Shown: positions 8,466 to 23,180, counted from the first letter of the stretch. The stretch is DNA of 64,000 nucleotides from Wyeomyia smithii (GCF_029784165.1 NC_073695.1:160075622-160139621); one strand, 5' to 3'. Numbers and translations are program-made. Notes: generated by a model from the sequence alone, not told the origin.

Positions 8466-11081
8466 GATCTGGCCAACGTTGGGAACAAAAGTACATTTAG
8501 CAGAAATGGCGCGGAGTCGATCATCGACGTGACGTTCTCCAGCCCAGGACTGATCAAGAACTGGAGGGTAGACGATGGCTACACTAATAGCGACCACCAG
8601 GCGGTCTGTTTTAGTGTAAACAACAACGAGAGGCGGCAAGCGACGGGTAGAGCCAACACTCCGACCGTTCGCGGGTGGAAGACATCGCACTTTGATGCCG
8701 AGGTATTCGAAGAGGCAATGAGAAGGGAGCGCGAGGGGGGCAGTTGGCTCCGCCCGACTGCTGACCAACTAGTTGCTATGCTATCGCGGGCGTGCGACGC
8801 CACCATGCCTAGGACTCGCCAACCTAGGAATGGAAAGCCAGCGGTTTACTGGTGGACGGACGCGATAGCCGACCTTCGCAGTGCGTCCCTCCGTGCAAGA
8901 CGGAGGATGCAGCGTGCGCGAAACGAAGAAGAGAGGACAGAGCGCCGCGCAGCATTCAGTTCGGCAAGATCGATGCTAAAGAGTGCGATAAAGGCCAGCA
9001 AGAGGGCCTGCTTCGATAGGCTATGTGCGAGTGCAAATACAAATCCGTGGGGTGACGCCTACAGGATCGTAATGGCCAAGACTAAAGGCGCGCTGGCGCC
9101 TGCAGAGCGATCACCAGCGATGCTGGAGCGTATCATCGAGGGACTCTTTCCACGCCACGAGCCAAGTCCTTGGCCTCCGGCGGTCGAGTCTCACGTCCGA
9201 CGTTCCAGTATCTCAGACATAGACCAGAGATGGTCGGCCAACCTGCCGAGCATCCAATCCGTGAGCGACGACAGCCGTGTCGAGGCAGGGGAGGAGGCAA
9301 GGGTTACGAATGAGGAACTCATCGTGATCGCCAAATCCCTAAAGGTGAGCAAGGCACCGGGACCGGATGGTATCCCTAACCTGGCGATCAGGCTGGCGAT
9401 AAAAACGGCCCCCGGGCTGTTCAGGGCAGTCATGCAGAGGTGCCTGGATGACTGTCTCTTTCCGGACAGGTGGAAGCGGCAGAGACTGGTCTTATTGCCG
9501 AAGGCTGGGAAACCGCCAGGGGACCCATCGGCATATAGGCCTATCTGCCTGCTGGACACCGCGGGCAAGGTGCTTGAGAGGATCATCCTCAACAGACTGG
9601 TGAGGTACACTGAGGGTGTACACGGTCTGGCAAGTAACCAGTTCGGCTTCCGGAAGGGCAGGTCCACGCTGGACGCAATCTCTTCCGTCATCAAGATGGC
9701 GGAGGTAGCAATCCAGCGCAAGAGAAGGGGAATATGCTACTGCGCAATCGTCACGCTCGACGTGAAGAATGCGTTCAATAGTGCCAGTTGGGACTCCATA
9801 GCGCTCGCGCTCAGGAGCATCCATGTACCGGTGTCGCTGTACAAGATTCTGGAAAATTATTTCCAGAATCGAATACTTGTTTACGACACGGAGGAGGGTC
9901 AGAAGTGCGTCCCAATTACCGCAGGAGTTCCGCAAGGCTCTATCCTGGGCCCGGTGTTGTGGAATGTCATGTATGACGGAGTGTTGAAACTCAAGTTCCC
10001 TGTAGAGGTTGTGATCGTCGGCTTTGCAGACGACATAACGCTGGAGGTTTACGGCGAGTCTATCGAGGAGGTCGAGTTGACGGCCGCGCACTGTATACGC
10101 AAGGTCGAGGACTGGATGCGCTCCAGGAAACTGGAGCTCGCGCATCATAAGACGGAGGTCACGGTTGTGAACAACCGTAAATCGGAGCAACAGGCGGTGG
10201 TCAGAGTCGGAGACTGCACCATCACCTCGAAGCGATCCCTGAAGCTCTTGGGGTTTATGGTGGACGACAAGCTCACGTTCGGGAGTCACGTCGACTATGC
10301 CTGTAAGAGGGCCTCATCGGCTATTGCAGCACTATCTCGTATGATGTCCAATAGCTCAGCGGTTTATGGCAGCAAGCGAAGACTTCTTGCCAGCGTGGTT
10401 TCGTCCATACTTAGGTATGGTGGGCCAGTGTGGTCCAGAGCGCTAGGTACTAACAGTTACCGTGGTAAACTGGAAAGCACCTACAGGCTCATGTGCCTGA
10501 GAGTTGCGAGTGCGTATCGTACGGTGTCATACGATGCAATCTGTGTCTTGTCCGGCATGATGCCTATCAGCATCGCCATCAAGGAGGACAGAGAGTGTTT
10601 CGACCAACGTGACACAAGGGGCATACGAGGTACCAGAAGGTCATTCTCGATGCTCCGCTGGCAGCGGGAATGGTCCAACTCCACAAAGGGCAGATGGACG
10701 CACCGACTCATACCGGAGATATCCGGCTGGGTCGGGAGACGACATGGTGAAGTGAACTTCCACCTGACACAAATCCTGTCAGGCCATGGTTGTTTCAGGC
10801 AATATCTGCACAGGTTCGGACACGCGGTGTCCCCCATGTGTCCCGAGTGCGTGGAGGAGGAGGAGACTGCTGAGCATGTCTTCTTCGTATGCCCCCGTTT
10901 CGTAAGAGCGAGGAGCAACATGATGGCTGTGAGCGGGCCTGGCACTACTCCGGACAATCTAGTCCGGAGGATGTCCGACGACCCGGACATCTGGAACGCG
11001 GTCTGTGCGGCCGCCTCCCAGATTGTTCTGGAGCTGCAACGTGTGTGGCGGGTCAACCACCAACACGCCAGTGGTAGCTAA
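8466..11081 (+). pseudogene. R1-clade ORF2 (endonuclease/reverse transcriptase), 5'-deleted
   Basis: What it does: ORF2 of R1-type elements nicks the target and reverse-transcribes element RNA at the nick. Seen: the frame is open from 8367 to 11081 (904 codons), but the first ~33 codons are 5' UTR DNA read through. True ORF2 sequence starts near DLANVGNKSTFSRNG. The end of the APE endonuclease is present (SDHQAV), with GDFN and everything before it deleted. The reverse transcriptase has GPDGIP, GVPQGSILGP and the catalytic FADD (A at residue 554). A C-terminal zinc knuckle CPEC...H...C follows. The stop is TAA just before a 3' UTR of about 270 bp. The transcriptase reads intact, but without its endonuclease this copy should not target DNA normally. 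Confidence 0.9.
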
Positions 11082-11341
11082 TTACCAGTCTCCAGGTAGT
11101 TAGCTAGGAGGTTATAAGAGTAAAGAGGGTGCATCACGCACAAAAGCCACTCCCCGACGTAATACTTAACCGTCGTTCCGGGAAGACCAGGGCTGGAGAC
11201 TGGAGGGGTTTTAGTGGGTCGGGGCAGGGATCAGTAGGTGCCTGGGCGAGTGTAACTACCCCAGCATCTCTCCCCTAGTCTCATCCCCACACCCTTAGTT
11301 CTCTTCTCAGGTGTCTGTTTGCAGATTTCCCCGCCACCTTT
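11082..11341 (+). other. R1 element 1 3' UTR
   Basis: About 260 bp, nearly identical to 55731-55991 in copy 3. Such 3' UTRs are what R1-clade reverse transcriptases recognise to start cDNA synthesis. An A tract follows. Confidence 0.75.
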
Positions 11342-11354
11342 AAAAAAAAAAAAA

Positions 11355-11600
11355 TACAGCCAGACAGCCCCATACAGCCAGACAGCCCCATACAGCCGGA
11401 CAGCCCCATACAGCCAGACAGCTCCAGACAGCCAGATAGCCCCAGACAGCCCCAGACAGCAAGACAGACCTAGACAGCCAGACAGCCCCAGACAGCCCTA
11501 GACAGCCAGACAGCCCCAGACAGCCAGACAACCCCAGACAGCCAGACAGCAAGAAAGCCAGACAGCCAGATAGCCAGACAGACAGACAGCCAGACGGGCA
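11355..11600. repeat. Minisatellite continued after R1 insertion
   Basis: CAGACAGCCCCATACAGC units resume directly after the A tract, then decay into CAGACAGCCC and AGACAGCC variants. This is the 3' half of the array at 7216-7806. Confidence 0.9.
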
Positions 11601-12734
<1,134 letters not shown>

Positions 12735-13087
12735 GTCGCCGTTCGATAACTGCAAGTCTTTTAACTGCAACGCTTTTTAACTGCAAGACCGATAACTGCA
12801 ACAACTTTGCAGTTATCGGACCGCAATCCGTCAAATCTGAAGTCGAAGTCATATTTGACATTGAAGTGACAAATCTCGCGGGGGGATTCTAAATGCATTC
12901 GAAAATGAAAATTGTTGAATCTCTAGAAACATTTCAAAAGGACTTTTTCATTTTTCCACTATTAATGAATGAAGCAAAATCACCATGTTATGTGATTCAC
13001 TTCCCGTAATTATCATATGAGAAAAAAAATATTCCTTGTGCATTGTTTGGCTAGCTTTCCCTACTCAGTGAGGCAGTGCATAGTAGA

Positions 13088-13370
13088 TCACAAACAATAT
13101 TTCTCGCGTAATTTTTCAATGCGACCTATCTAACATTGAGAGACTCTCTTTGTTTACTTTCTCTTTGGTCAATAATAATGTTTTTTTTTCATATTTCATA
13201 ACACTCAATGCATAGTAAGCAAGACAGTATTACTATCTCTCGATTAAGGGGAAGAAAGCTTGGAAAATATATATAATGACGACGTAATTAACGAAACAAA
13301 GTGAGAGATGAGAGAATCTGTCATTGTTACTTAGGTCCCTTTGAAAAATTACGCGAGATTTTGTGACCTA
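13088..13370. mobile_element. Possible MITE with TCACAAA...TTTGTGA-like ends
   Basis: An inverted pair, ATTTCTCGCGTAATTTTTCA and TGAAAAATTACGCGAGATTT, lies about 225 bp apart. No coding sequence. The termini and target duplication are not certain. Confidence 0.4.
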
Positions 13371-13380
13371 GCGTTGAATA

Positions 13381-13513
13381 GACCATTTTAAGACAGGTGT
13401 CACGGATCCTGCTGACATTGATGTTGCTTTTACTTGCGTTATGTCACCGGTTCCGAGCTTTCTGTCAAAATTTCATTCGTGAATTGAGTTCAGAAACGTC
13501 TCGTAAAATGGTC
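13381..13513. mobile_element. Small MITE, GACCATTTTA ends, copy 1
   Basis: Ends GACCATTTTA and TAAAATGGTC, with TA on the left flank. A second copy, in the opposite orientation, lies at 60394-60531 with TA on both sides. Shared interior motifs include AGCTTTCTGTCAAAATTTCA. Confidence 0.65.
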
Positions 13514-13810
13514 TTCTGTAGTGATGAACTTTATCTTCGCCTACATATTGGTTATGAAAAGTAGTTACTAAAACTCAATAAATTATGATGCATAAATATG
13601 ACTATCAAATTGATTAATCAAAAAGCTTGCATATTTTAATTTTCTGCTATTTTTTGCCACTATTCCATTAAAAAAATACATTTCGACATCATTGAAAAAT
13701 TGAAAACAAAAATGGTAGTAACGGACCCCCCTAAATTTTGACGTGTGTCAAGTGTTGCAGTTATTGAACGGCATTCGATAACTGCAATGTAAACATGTAA
13801 ACATTATTTC

Positions 13811-14033
<223 letters not shown>

Positions 14034-14183
14034 TAGAGTGGCCATATTTTATATGAAACTATCGATCTTAATGAGCGCCGGGCTGAAAAAGTTTCCTTTT
14101 GACCTCTACAATACGAAAATTTGAAGTTCATCGGAGTCTATTTAATGGACCCACTAAGCGCTTATATTTGAGAAATCGATTTA

Positions 14184-14334
14184 CAGTCGAATCTCTTTAT
14201 AGCGACATCGCAAGGGACTGTCGTTATAGCGAAATGTCGCAATAATACGTAGTATTTTTGCATATGTAGAACAGAGGGTACCGTTGAGAATGTCGTTATA
14301 GATTTAGCAATGTCGTTATAGAGAGATTCGACTG
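14184..14334. mobile_element. MITE with CAGTCGAATCTCT ends and TA target site
   Basis: CAGTCGAATCTCTTTATA at the left is inverted as TATAGAGAGATTCGACTG at the right, flanked by TA on both sides. The interior repeats TCGTTATAGCGAAATGTCGC. Related subterminal motifs continue to about 14540, suggesting a second, damaged copy. TA target and CAGT ends fit a pogo/Tc1-mariner origin. Confidence 0.75.
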
Positions 14335-14559
14335 TACTATTGTCGCAATAAAGAATGACAAGTATTAGTTTTGGTATGCCGTTATAGAGGAAGGTCGTGA
14401 TAGCGAAATGTCGCAATAAATCGAAGAATTTTAGTAAAAACAGAAGGGACTGTTGAGAATGTCACTACAGCAAGATTTGTCGCTATAAAAAGTGTCGTTA
14501 TAGAGGTATATATATAGAGGTATAGAGGTCTTCAACTGTACATGAAAATTATATGGAGT

Positions 14560-17250
14560 TTTTTTCTTTTTGCCTTTCTCCTAGAAAGGTATAGCAATCA
14601 CTGGAAAAAACGAAGGTCTAAAAGTGGTCCCAATGGCCGAATGTCATATACCACTCGACTTCTTTCGACGAACTGAGCATTTTAGCATTTTCTGTATGTT
14701 TGTATGTATATATGTATGTATGTATGTGTGTATGTGTGTATGTGAGTGTGTGTGTATGTGCAACTTTTTTTTCTCACTCACTTTTCTCAGAGATGGCTGG
14801 ACCGATTTTCATAAAATTAATTGCAAATGAAAGGTCTAGTTGCGCCATAGGTTGCTATTGAATTTCATTGTAATCGGATTTTTAGTTTAGAGGTTATGTA
14901 TCAAAATGTAAAAATCACGAAACATCAATATCTCAGAAACCACAAAACCGATTTCAATAAAACTGGTTTCAAATGATTGGGCTGTGTCCAGAACCCTTAA
15001 CTTTCGAATTTCGTTATGATTGAACATATGGTTCAAAAGTTATGTAAAGAAAAGTTATCCTGAGGTTGTTTAAGCTCACTTATTTTTCTCAGTGATGGCT
15101 GAACCGATTTTCACAAAATTAGTGTCAAATGAAAGGTCTAGTTGCCCCATAGGTTGCTATTGAATTTCATTGCAATCGGATTGTAACTGTGTCCGTTGTT
15201 CATAAAAATGTGAAATCTCATAATGAAAGTAAACATATTGACTTTCTCCTAACGATTACTGGCTAATTAAAAGGTAGAAAAATGATTGAAATGGCCGAAT
15301 GTCATTTACTACTCAACTCAGTTCGACAAATCGAGCATTTTCTGCAAATATGCATGTATAGGTGTATATGTTTGTGTGTGGGTGTGTACGTGTGTATGTG
15401 CACCTTTCTTTCGCACTCATTTTTCTCAGAGATGGTCTGACCGATTCTTTCTATCTTGGTGTCAAATGAAGGGTCTATTTGCCGCTTAGGTTGCTATTGA
15501 ATTTCATTGTAATCAAACTTTTCGTTTTGGCGCTGCGTCAGAATGTGAAAAACGCTCTTATATCTCAGAAGCTATGAACATAGTTAAATTCAAATAAATG
15601 GGCTCTTAAACCCTCAAACAATGAATTTCATAATGTTTAAACATGTGGTTTGAAAGTTATAGAAAGAAACGTAACCCGCAGACTGTTTAAAACTATAGCT
15701 ACGATCAAAATATGTGGCCTCAACATCATTTAAATTTGATATTGTACTATTTCAATGTTTGCGGCCTTGCTCGGGATTGAAGTTGAAATTAAAAGTCATT
15801 TCTATCATTTCACTGTTTGCCTTTCTCCTAGAAAGGTATAGCAATCACTGCAAAAACTAAAGGTATAAAAGTGCTCAAAAGGGCCGAATGTCGTATACCA
15901 CTCGACTCAGTTCGACGAGCTGAGCATTTTCTCCATGTGTGTGTGTGTGTGTAACGCTCCCCCAATCTCACTCGATTTTCTCAGAGATGGCTGAATCGAT
16001 CTCAATGAAATCAATTGCAAATGAAAGGTCTAGTTGCCCTATAAGACCATATTGGATTTTATTGTAATCTGATTTCTAGTTTAGAGGTTATGTATCAAAA
16101 TGTAAAAATCACGAAACATCGATATCTCAGAAACTACACAATCGATTTGAACAATATTGGTTTCAAATGAACGGGCTACCTAAAAACCTACAAATTATGA
16201 ATTTTATGAAGATTGAACATATGGTTCAGAAGTTACAGAAAGAAACGTGTTCTGGTGACTGTTTAATCTCACTCATGTTTCTCAGAGATGGCTGGACCGA
16301 TTTTCATAAAATCAGTGTCATATGGAAAGTCTTGTTGCCCCATAAGACCTTAATATTTTTTTTTGCGAACGGATTATTACTTTTCCTGTTATGTTTAAAA
16401 ATGTGAAATCCAGCTATGAAAAGAAACATATTCTGATGACTACTTGGGCTCACTCACTTTTCTCAGAGATGGTTGACCCGATTTCCACAGAATTAGTATC
16501 AAATGAAAGGTCTAGCTGCCTCATAACACCCTATTGAATTTTGCTGTAATCGGAATGTAACTTCGTCTGTAATGTATCGAAATGTGAAAATCACTAAACT
16601 TCATTATCTCAGAAACTACACAACAGATTTGAACAATATTGATATCGAATGAACGGGCTAGTTAAGGGTTAACTGATGAATTATGATTGAACACGTGGTT
16701 TCAAAGTTTGGCTGCCCTATACGTTCTCTTTTCATTCAATTGTTATCAAACTGAAGCAACCGTTATGTTTTAATTTGTAAAACAACGAAAGTCTCAAGTA
16801 TTACACGACTTATTTGAACATAGCTAGTGTCATACAAACGAGTCATCTCTCAAACTTACAAATAACAAACTTCATAAAAATTTGATATACTGTTCAAAAG
16901 TTTTGTAAAGAAAAGAAATTCAAAGACTATTCAACACTATAGCTGCTTTGATCAATATATATGGCCTCAACATGATTTGAATGTGGTATCGTACTATTTG
17001 AACGTTCCCGGTATCGCTCGTGATTAAATTGTTCGAAATTAAGAGTCATTTCTAATATTTCGCTATTTCTGAAGCACTAACATTACGTCAAATTTCATAT
17101 TTTATACTTTAATTACAACATCAATATTATAGAACCCAAAGAGTGAATATACCTTTTTGGATTTAAGCATTCATGTAAATCTATTTTTACAAATGATAAG
17201 TTTGAATGAGGAAGGCTGAGTCTGACCGCTAGGTGGATTAATTTAGGTTT
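14560..17250 (+). repeat. Large composite dispersed repeat (direct copies)
   Basis: At least four diverged units share CTTTCTCCTAGAAAGGTATA, then a (TG)-rich tract, then TCTCAGAGATGGCTGGACCG and ATGAAAGGTCTAGTTGCCCC (near 14570, 15240, 15830 and 16270). The right end is TTTGAATGAGGAAGGCTGAG near 17200. The inverse, with its end CTCAGCC-like motif, lies at 39020-40090. Further parts lie at 56326-56410, 57961-58360 and 62757-62950. It is non-coding and of unknown class, but its repeated use as an insertion target shows it is old. Confidence 0.75.
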
Positions 17251-17484
17251 TTAACATATATCTCTCGATAAACTTATTCAAATACACATGTATTTTCATA
17301 AAACAGTAATATTATCACCCTAATTTAAGTTTAAAAAATCTATAACTTTTGGTGTTTGTTAAAAAGTTTGTATTTTGAATGAGGTGTGTGTTTTTTCGGT
17401 ATAAATCGTCAACATGCAATATAAATTGAAATTCGTCTTAATTATGGGTTGAAACACGGTTAGAATTTTTCATAAATTTAACAT

Positions 17485-17724
17485 TAGGTATTTAAACCAA
17501 AAATAGCCGACTTCCAGTCACCATTTTGAATTTTCAAAGGCCCAAGATTCGGTAACAGTTAATGCGTCACCTGTGAAAACGCTATTTTATATTTTCTGCT
17601 GTGAAGCAAACATAAAATAGCGTTTTCACAGGGAATGCATTATCTGTTTCCGAGTCTTGTGCTTCTAAAAATTCGAAGTGGTGATTTCAAATTGGCTGTT
17701 TGCGGTTTCAATACCGTTTCACCT
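17485..17724. mobile_element. Foldback MITE, copy 2
   Basis: Same family as 2462-2696: two inverted arms around an AT-rich centre, with GAAGTGGTGA and AAACGCTATTTTATA motifs. More diverged than copy 1. Confidence 0.75.
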
Positions 17725-17888
17725 TAAGGACCATTCGCTTTTAATCGCCTGATCATTTTTTGTTAAATTTCAAACGGGATATCAGGCCAATCCAACTTAT
17801 TCTGGGCCTAAATACCACAAGCGATTCTTCATCTTTTCAGTTACAGCGTTTGAGACGACTATCAATTTCGGCATAAGCGAAAGAATCA

Positions 17889-18228
17889 CGTAGAGCAGCG
17901 GTTCGCAACCTTTTTTTGTCCGCGTACCCCTTGGCGATTTTTCATGTCGATTGTACCCTCTGGATTAAAATGTTCTCACAAAGTGGGAGAGAGTATTGGT
18001 AGATCATGTTGTTGTGGTACTCTAGTTCAGGTTTCAAATGGAACTTTAGTTTGTTTGATTGCTACAGTCATATTTTAAAAAGCAAGATTGAACAACAAAT
18101 GAAGTATAATGAAGTAAAGAAAAATTGGTTTGTCCGCCATTACTGATTTATTTTTCGCGTACCCCCTGAAGGCTTACGAGTACCCCCAGGGGTACGCGTG
18201 CCCCAGGTTGAGAACCGCTGACGTAGAG
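17889..18228. mobile_element. hAT MITE with 8-bp target duplication ACGTAGAG
   Basis: The element is 17897-18220 (324 bp). Its ends are CAGCGGTTCGCAACC and, inverted, CAGCGGTTCTCAACC. Perfect direct repeats ACGTAGAG flank it at 17889-17896 and 18221-18228. An 8-bp duplication and a CAG... end define hAT elements. The subterminal GCGTACCCC boxes are inverted too. No transposase, so it is mobilised in trans. Confidence 0.92.
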
Positions 18229-18840
18229 AATTCATAACTTGATTAATACATTAGACAGCACTCGTACATCCGAAAAACACCTGAATGGTCAATGGTCAAT
18301 GATGATATGGTCAATGATCAGAACTTTTGGATCATTGAAGCTGTGAGTGAGTTGATTGGCTGTGAATGAGTTGATTTCGTTTGATGCTCTTGTAAAACGG
18401 TTAAAGACAAGTGTTTAAGTTCCGATGCTCTTGTCATGTAATATATATCTTGCATAAAAGTTCATACAAATGAAGAGGACAAGTAATATTGGTTAGTTTT
18501 CGAAACTTTTTCGAAATATTTCAATTGCCGTAGCTTGAATCAATTTTAAGCGCGCCCAAGAACTTTGCACTTTCATCGAAACTCATGAGAATTGCTATTC
18601 GATCAACAGGACCGACCGTATTTGATAAAATTCACCGTCTTAGTGCATTCAGATCACTAGTGCTGAACTGTTTCATAGAAAATAGTAATAATACTAAAAA
18701 TAACATTAAATCCATACAAATAGTTCTTAATAATTTTGCTTCACCAATCCGATTGTGGCGGTTCACTTCACGCAGTTGCTGCAATGAAGTACGATTTAGG
18801 ATATAATCACTAAATGACAGTTTAAAAACCTCTAACGAAT
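18229..18840. other. No recognisable gene
   Basis: AT-rich. Overlapping short frames at 18585-18856 on both strands lack any recognised domain. Confidence 0.35.
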
Positions 18841-18845
18841 ACGAG

Positions 18846-18965
18846 AGGTCATTCATTTATTACGTAACGTACTAAGAAGAAGGGGATATTCAACGAAGAG
18901 TATTTAGGGGTAGGAGGTGTTCAAAATTGCTATAATTTAGCATTACGTAATATGTGAATGTCCCT
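18846..18965. mobile_element. Short MITE-like inverted repeat
   Basis: AGGTCATTCATTTATTACGT at the left is mirrored by ACGTAATATGTGAATGTCCC at the right, about 120 bp overall. No target duplication is certain. Confidence 0.5.
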
Positions 18966-19218
18966 AATGGTATGATTTTATAATTGAAGAGTATTTCAAC
19001 GCAAAATATACTATTTTAAGAAAGTAAGGCAAAAAACTTCAAAGAGAGATAAAAAACAACAGTTCTTATGAGAATCTATTTTTTTAATATAAGCGTTTTG
19101 TGGGTCCATTAAATGAACTCGGACCAACTTCAAATTTTCATGGCTTATTTTTGGAGTAAAAAGGAAACTTTTTCCGCTCATAAAAATCGCATGGTGTGCT
19201 TGATGTATATAAATGGTG
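18966..19218. other. No recognisable gene
   Basis: AT-rich DNA leading into the next (TA)n tract. Nothing was recognised. Confidence 0.35.
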
Positions 19219-20420
<1,202 letters not shown>

Positions 20421-20703
20421 ATATTATTTTTAACCTCCCTTCCAGTATAGTTCCATTTACTTGATTAGTTATCGCGATCTGAAGAAATCTGTATTTCATT
20501 TGTATGGCAGCCATCCTTTCCAGAACAGGGAGGGGTCTCAAACTATAAGTGGCGCCTTCATCCAGTGTTCTGCCGTAATATCGCAGACTGACATATGCGA
20601 CAGCGAGTTAAATGTTCAGTACGAAGCTTTGTCCAAAAACGTTTGTATAATGAGTGTTAGGACGAATTTCAACAATCTGATCTGTACATAATGCATTAAT
20701 ATA
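20421..20703. other. No recognisable gene
   Basis: Unclassified. A 76-codon frame at 20461-20691 shows no domain. Confidence 0.35.
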
Positions 20704-22445
20704 CCCAAGTAACAATTTAAGTCGTATTGCATTCTATTAGCGGTTTTCATGACCAATTTCGCAAAATTGCTGTTAAAACTAGAAATACTATCAGAACCTC
20801 CTGATAACCGCTATAAGTTTGCTTTACAGCCAGGTGGCCCAGCCTTGCCAAGCTTATTGAAGCAATTATAAGAATGGCAATAAAACTGCTTTAAAACCAC
20901 ATGGAAATAGTACCGCATACTATAAGCAGCTGGCATTACCTCTTTAAGAGCTCAATAAGTTTGCTTGCATTATTGCGCTCTGCTACTTGCCACAATAAGT
21001 CCAATTCAACTTTTCATTGCTTGACAGCAACCGTAATAAGTTGATTTGTTGTGCCGTTCCTGCACAAACACCAGAACATCACGCCCCTTTTTTTAATAAG
21101 GAAATCCCTCGTCGCGGGAGAAATGTTTCATCTGTGTTGGTTATCATCGTGCAATCGATTTTATTTGATGGTGATATTGTAGAAAGATAAGGAATAAAGA
21201 GGGGTTTTTGGTAGGTTTTGTAGCTCTCAAGCATATGCGCATAAAATCTTGTCGTGCATTTTGAGAACATAGGCGCTGAAAATTTATGCCCCATCAAAAT
21301 AGTACGGGTTTACAAAAATGATTTCATTGTTAGCAAAAATGAATTTGATTGTTTCAGCTCAGTTTTCAAAAAAAAAATCCAGCCGTGTTCTTTAACAAAG
21401 AGATAGATCAAAATTAACTTTGGATGTTCAATATATTTGTTAGTCAGACGACGATTCGATTTTCGTTTCAAGATCATAAAAAGTTTCAAAAATATCAATA
21501 TGGCGCTGTTGGTAATTAGTTGGTATCAATCGTAGCCGCAATAAGCCTAGTTCAATGATATATATGTTGTAAGGTGCGGCAAAGGTTGGATGCCTGTATT
21601 ATTAGAGATAAATATAGTAAGTCCCTGGGGCCTAGACAACTTTATTTTTATGGAAGATCTGACATCATACCGACAATAATGAGGAATCAACGAGCTTTGA
21701 TATAAATAGAGAGGTGCACGAAAAAAGCAACGATACATACTTAGTTTAATTGAATATTGAATATATTTCGAAATATATCAATAGTGTCTTGCCCCTACCT
21801 TATTTTTAAGGACGCATAATTTAACGACATAGGAAATTATTTTAAACCGAAACAAGACAAAACTGGTGATAAAATTAAAAAAAAAAACTACTACCGAACA
21901 GTACTAAGTACTAATACTAAGTTTGCCGTGTTACTTTATTAGATTTTTGGAGTTCTACGTCATCAATGTTCACAAATGCGCTGCAAGAAGCTCTAAAGCA
22001 TTGTACACACATCTTACGGAGACTGCGACAGAATTCTGCATCACACTAAACCAACTAAGCCGCTTTATATCATTGCCAGCACATACAGTTTGACAGGTTA
22101 AAACTGGGTACTTATTACAATTTTATGAGATATTTTTCATAGCGAACTAGTAGTTTTTTAGATTTTGAATGACCGCAATAAAACTGGTTTCTATGTTTTA
22201 TGACAGCAAGCTGGAGTGGTTTTATGGGGCAATAGGTAGTAATAATGAAACCAATAATAAAGCAAAATCGCATTGACTCTTGTCGGTTTTATTTTAAGTT
22301 TTATTAGAGTTTTATTGACAGCTATCAGTGTTCATTACGACTTGCTATTTTTGGCAACGGGTTTAACCACCATAAACCGGTGGTAATATTCGTTGCTGTG
22401 ATAAAACCGTTAGAAAACCAAGTAGCTATAGAATTGTTACTTGGG
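20704..22445. mobile_element. 1.7-kb non-autonomous element, CCCAAGTAACAATT ends
   Basis: A 14-bp perfect terminal inverted repeat CCCAAGTAACAATT is flanked by TA at 20702-20703 and 22446-22447. Interior blocks near the ends recall each other (GCAATAAAACTG and CAATAAGTTTGC types). No transposase-like frame was seen; all frames inside are below 85 codons. TA duplication suggests a Tc1/mariner-superfamily driver. Confidence 0.75.
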
Positions 22446-22890
22446 TAATCACAAAACATTGCCGAACGTGTGATTTGTGGAAAAAGGTTCATTAACTGAA
22501 GTTATGTTACCAGCGTTATTTTGTTGTAGAAACAGCGATTTTTATTTCACTGTTTCTACAACCGATTGACGTACATCCATCGTAGTATGCGATAAGTCGC
22601 TCAACATTTTTTGAAGTAGAATACTTCTCTCAGGAAGTTCAGCTACATAGGGATGTGAAATGAAAATCTAAAACCGAAAAAAGTGAAAAATATGTCCAAT
22701 TTCAAATGCTAATAAATCGGTTAGTATTCGATGGATTTCCTTCGTTCTTGCAGCAATAGATTGGAAAATCTTCTAAGATTCTTCCCAAAATAATTGTATT
22801 TTTTTCATTCACACTATTGTACTATTGAAAACAGTCAAGCCTTGTCAAAACGAAAAATTCGACCTCTGATTAGTCGTTATATGATTGCTT
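22446..22890. other. No recognisable gene
   Basis: AT-rich sequence. No domain-bearing frame or clear repeat boundary. Confidence 0.35.
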
Positions 22891-23180
22891 CCCAAGCACG
22901 GTCGACAGAATCATATACCTTGCAATTGAAAACATGCTATTTGGCCTATATAAGAGCCTGTTTCAGCCGAAGCCGCTCATAATAGTTCTAGACAGCGACA
23001 ACAGCAGTCGTCCTTCCTTAGCAGCAGCACTAGCCCTGTGGTTGGTCACCACGTCTCAGGAGCAGCGCGGTTTTTCTCGCCAGACAGCCATTATTCTCCC
23101 CATGTTGGGGCAGCATGAAGATTGCCATCAGGAAATCCAATTTTGGAAATCAAAATGCCTTTTTCAAGGCAAATAAACAA
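22891..23180 (+). promoter_or_regulatory. Promoter-like repeat with TATATAAGAG box
   Basis: CCCAAGCACGGTCGACAGAA leads to a TATA box, TATATAAGAGCC, near 22948. It is followed by CTAGACAGCGACAACAGCAG and a Ser/Gln-codon-like (CAGCAG)n leader. Related copies lie at 51290-51330 and 51715-51800, and a shorter piece at 24170-24370. The layout resembles an LTR or mobile-element promoter. No frame follows that can be recognised. Confidence 0.45.

Larger units (their letters stand above)
7807..11354 (+). mobile_element. R1-clade non-LTR retrotransposon, copy 1 (internally deleted)
   Basis: Starts with GGCAGAGCTGCATGCTACCA, shared with copy 2 at 40667. It has a 5' UTR of about 660 bp, then jumps at about 8465 into the ORF2 endonuclease region, so all of ORF1 and the start of ORF2 are missing compared with copy 2. 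It ends with the same 3' UTR as copy 3 and an A tract at 11342-11354. The flanks on both sides are the 18-bp minisatellite. Confidence 0.9.
12735..13775. mobile_element. Pogo-like TA-inserting element, decayed
   Basis: GCCGTTCGATAACTGCAA near 12739 is met by its inverted form, TTGCAGTTATTGAACGGC, near 13755-13772. Subterminal copies of TAACTGCAA lie inside the left end. CAGT...TAACTGCAA-type ends next to TA are usual for pogo-family Tc1/mariner elements. No transposase frame remains, and at least one smaller MITE is nested inside (13381-13513). The right boundary is fuzzy. Confidence 0.45.
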
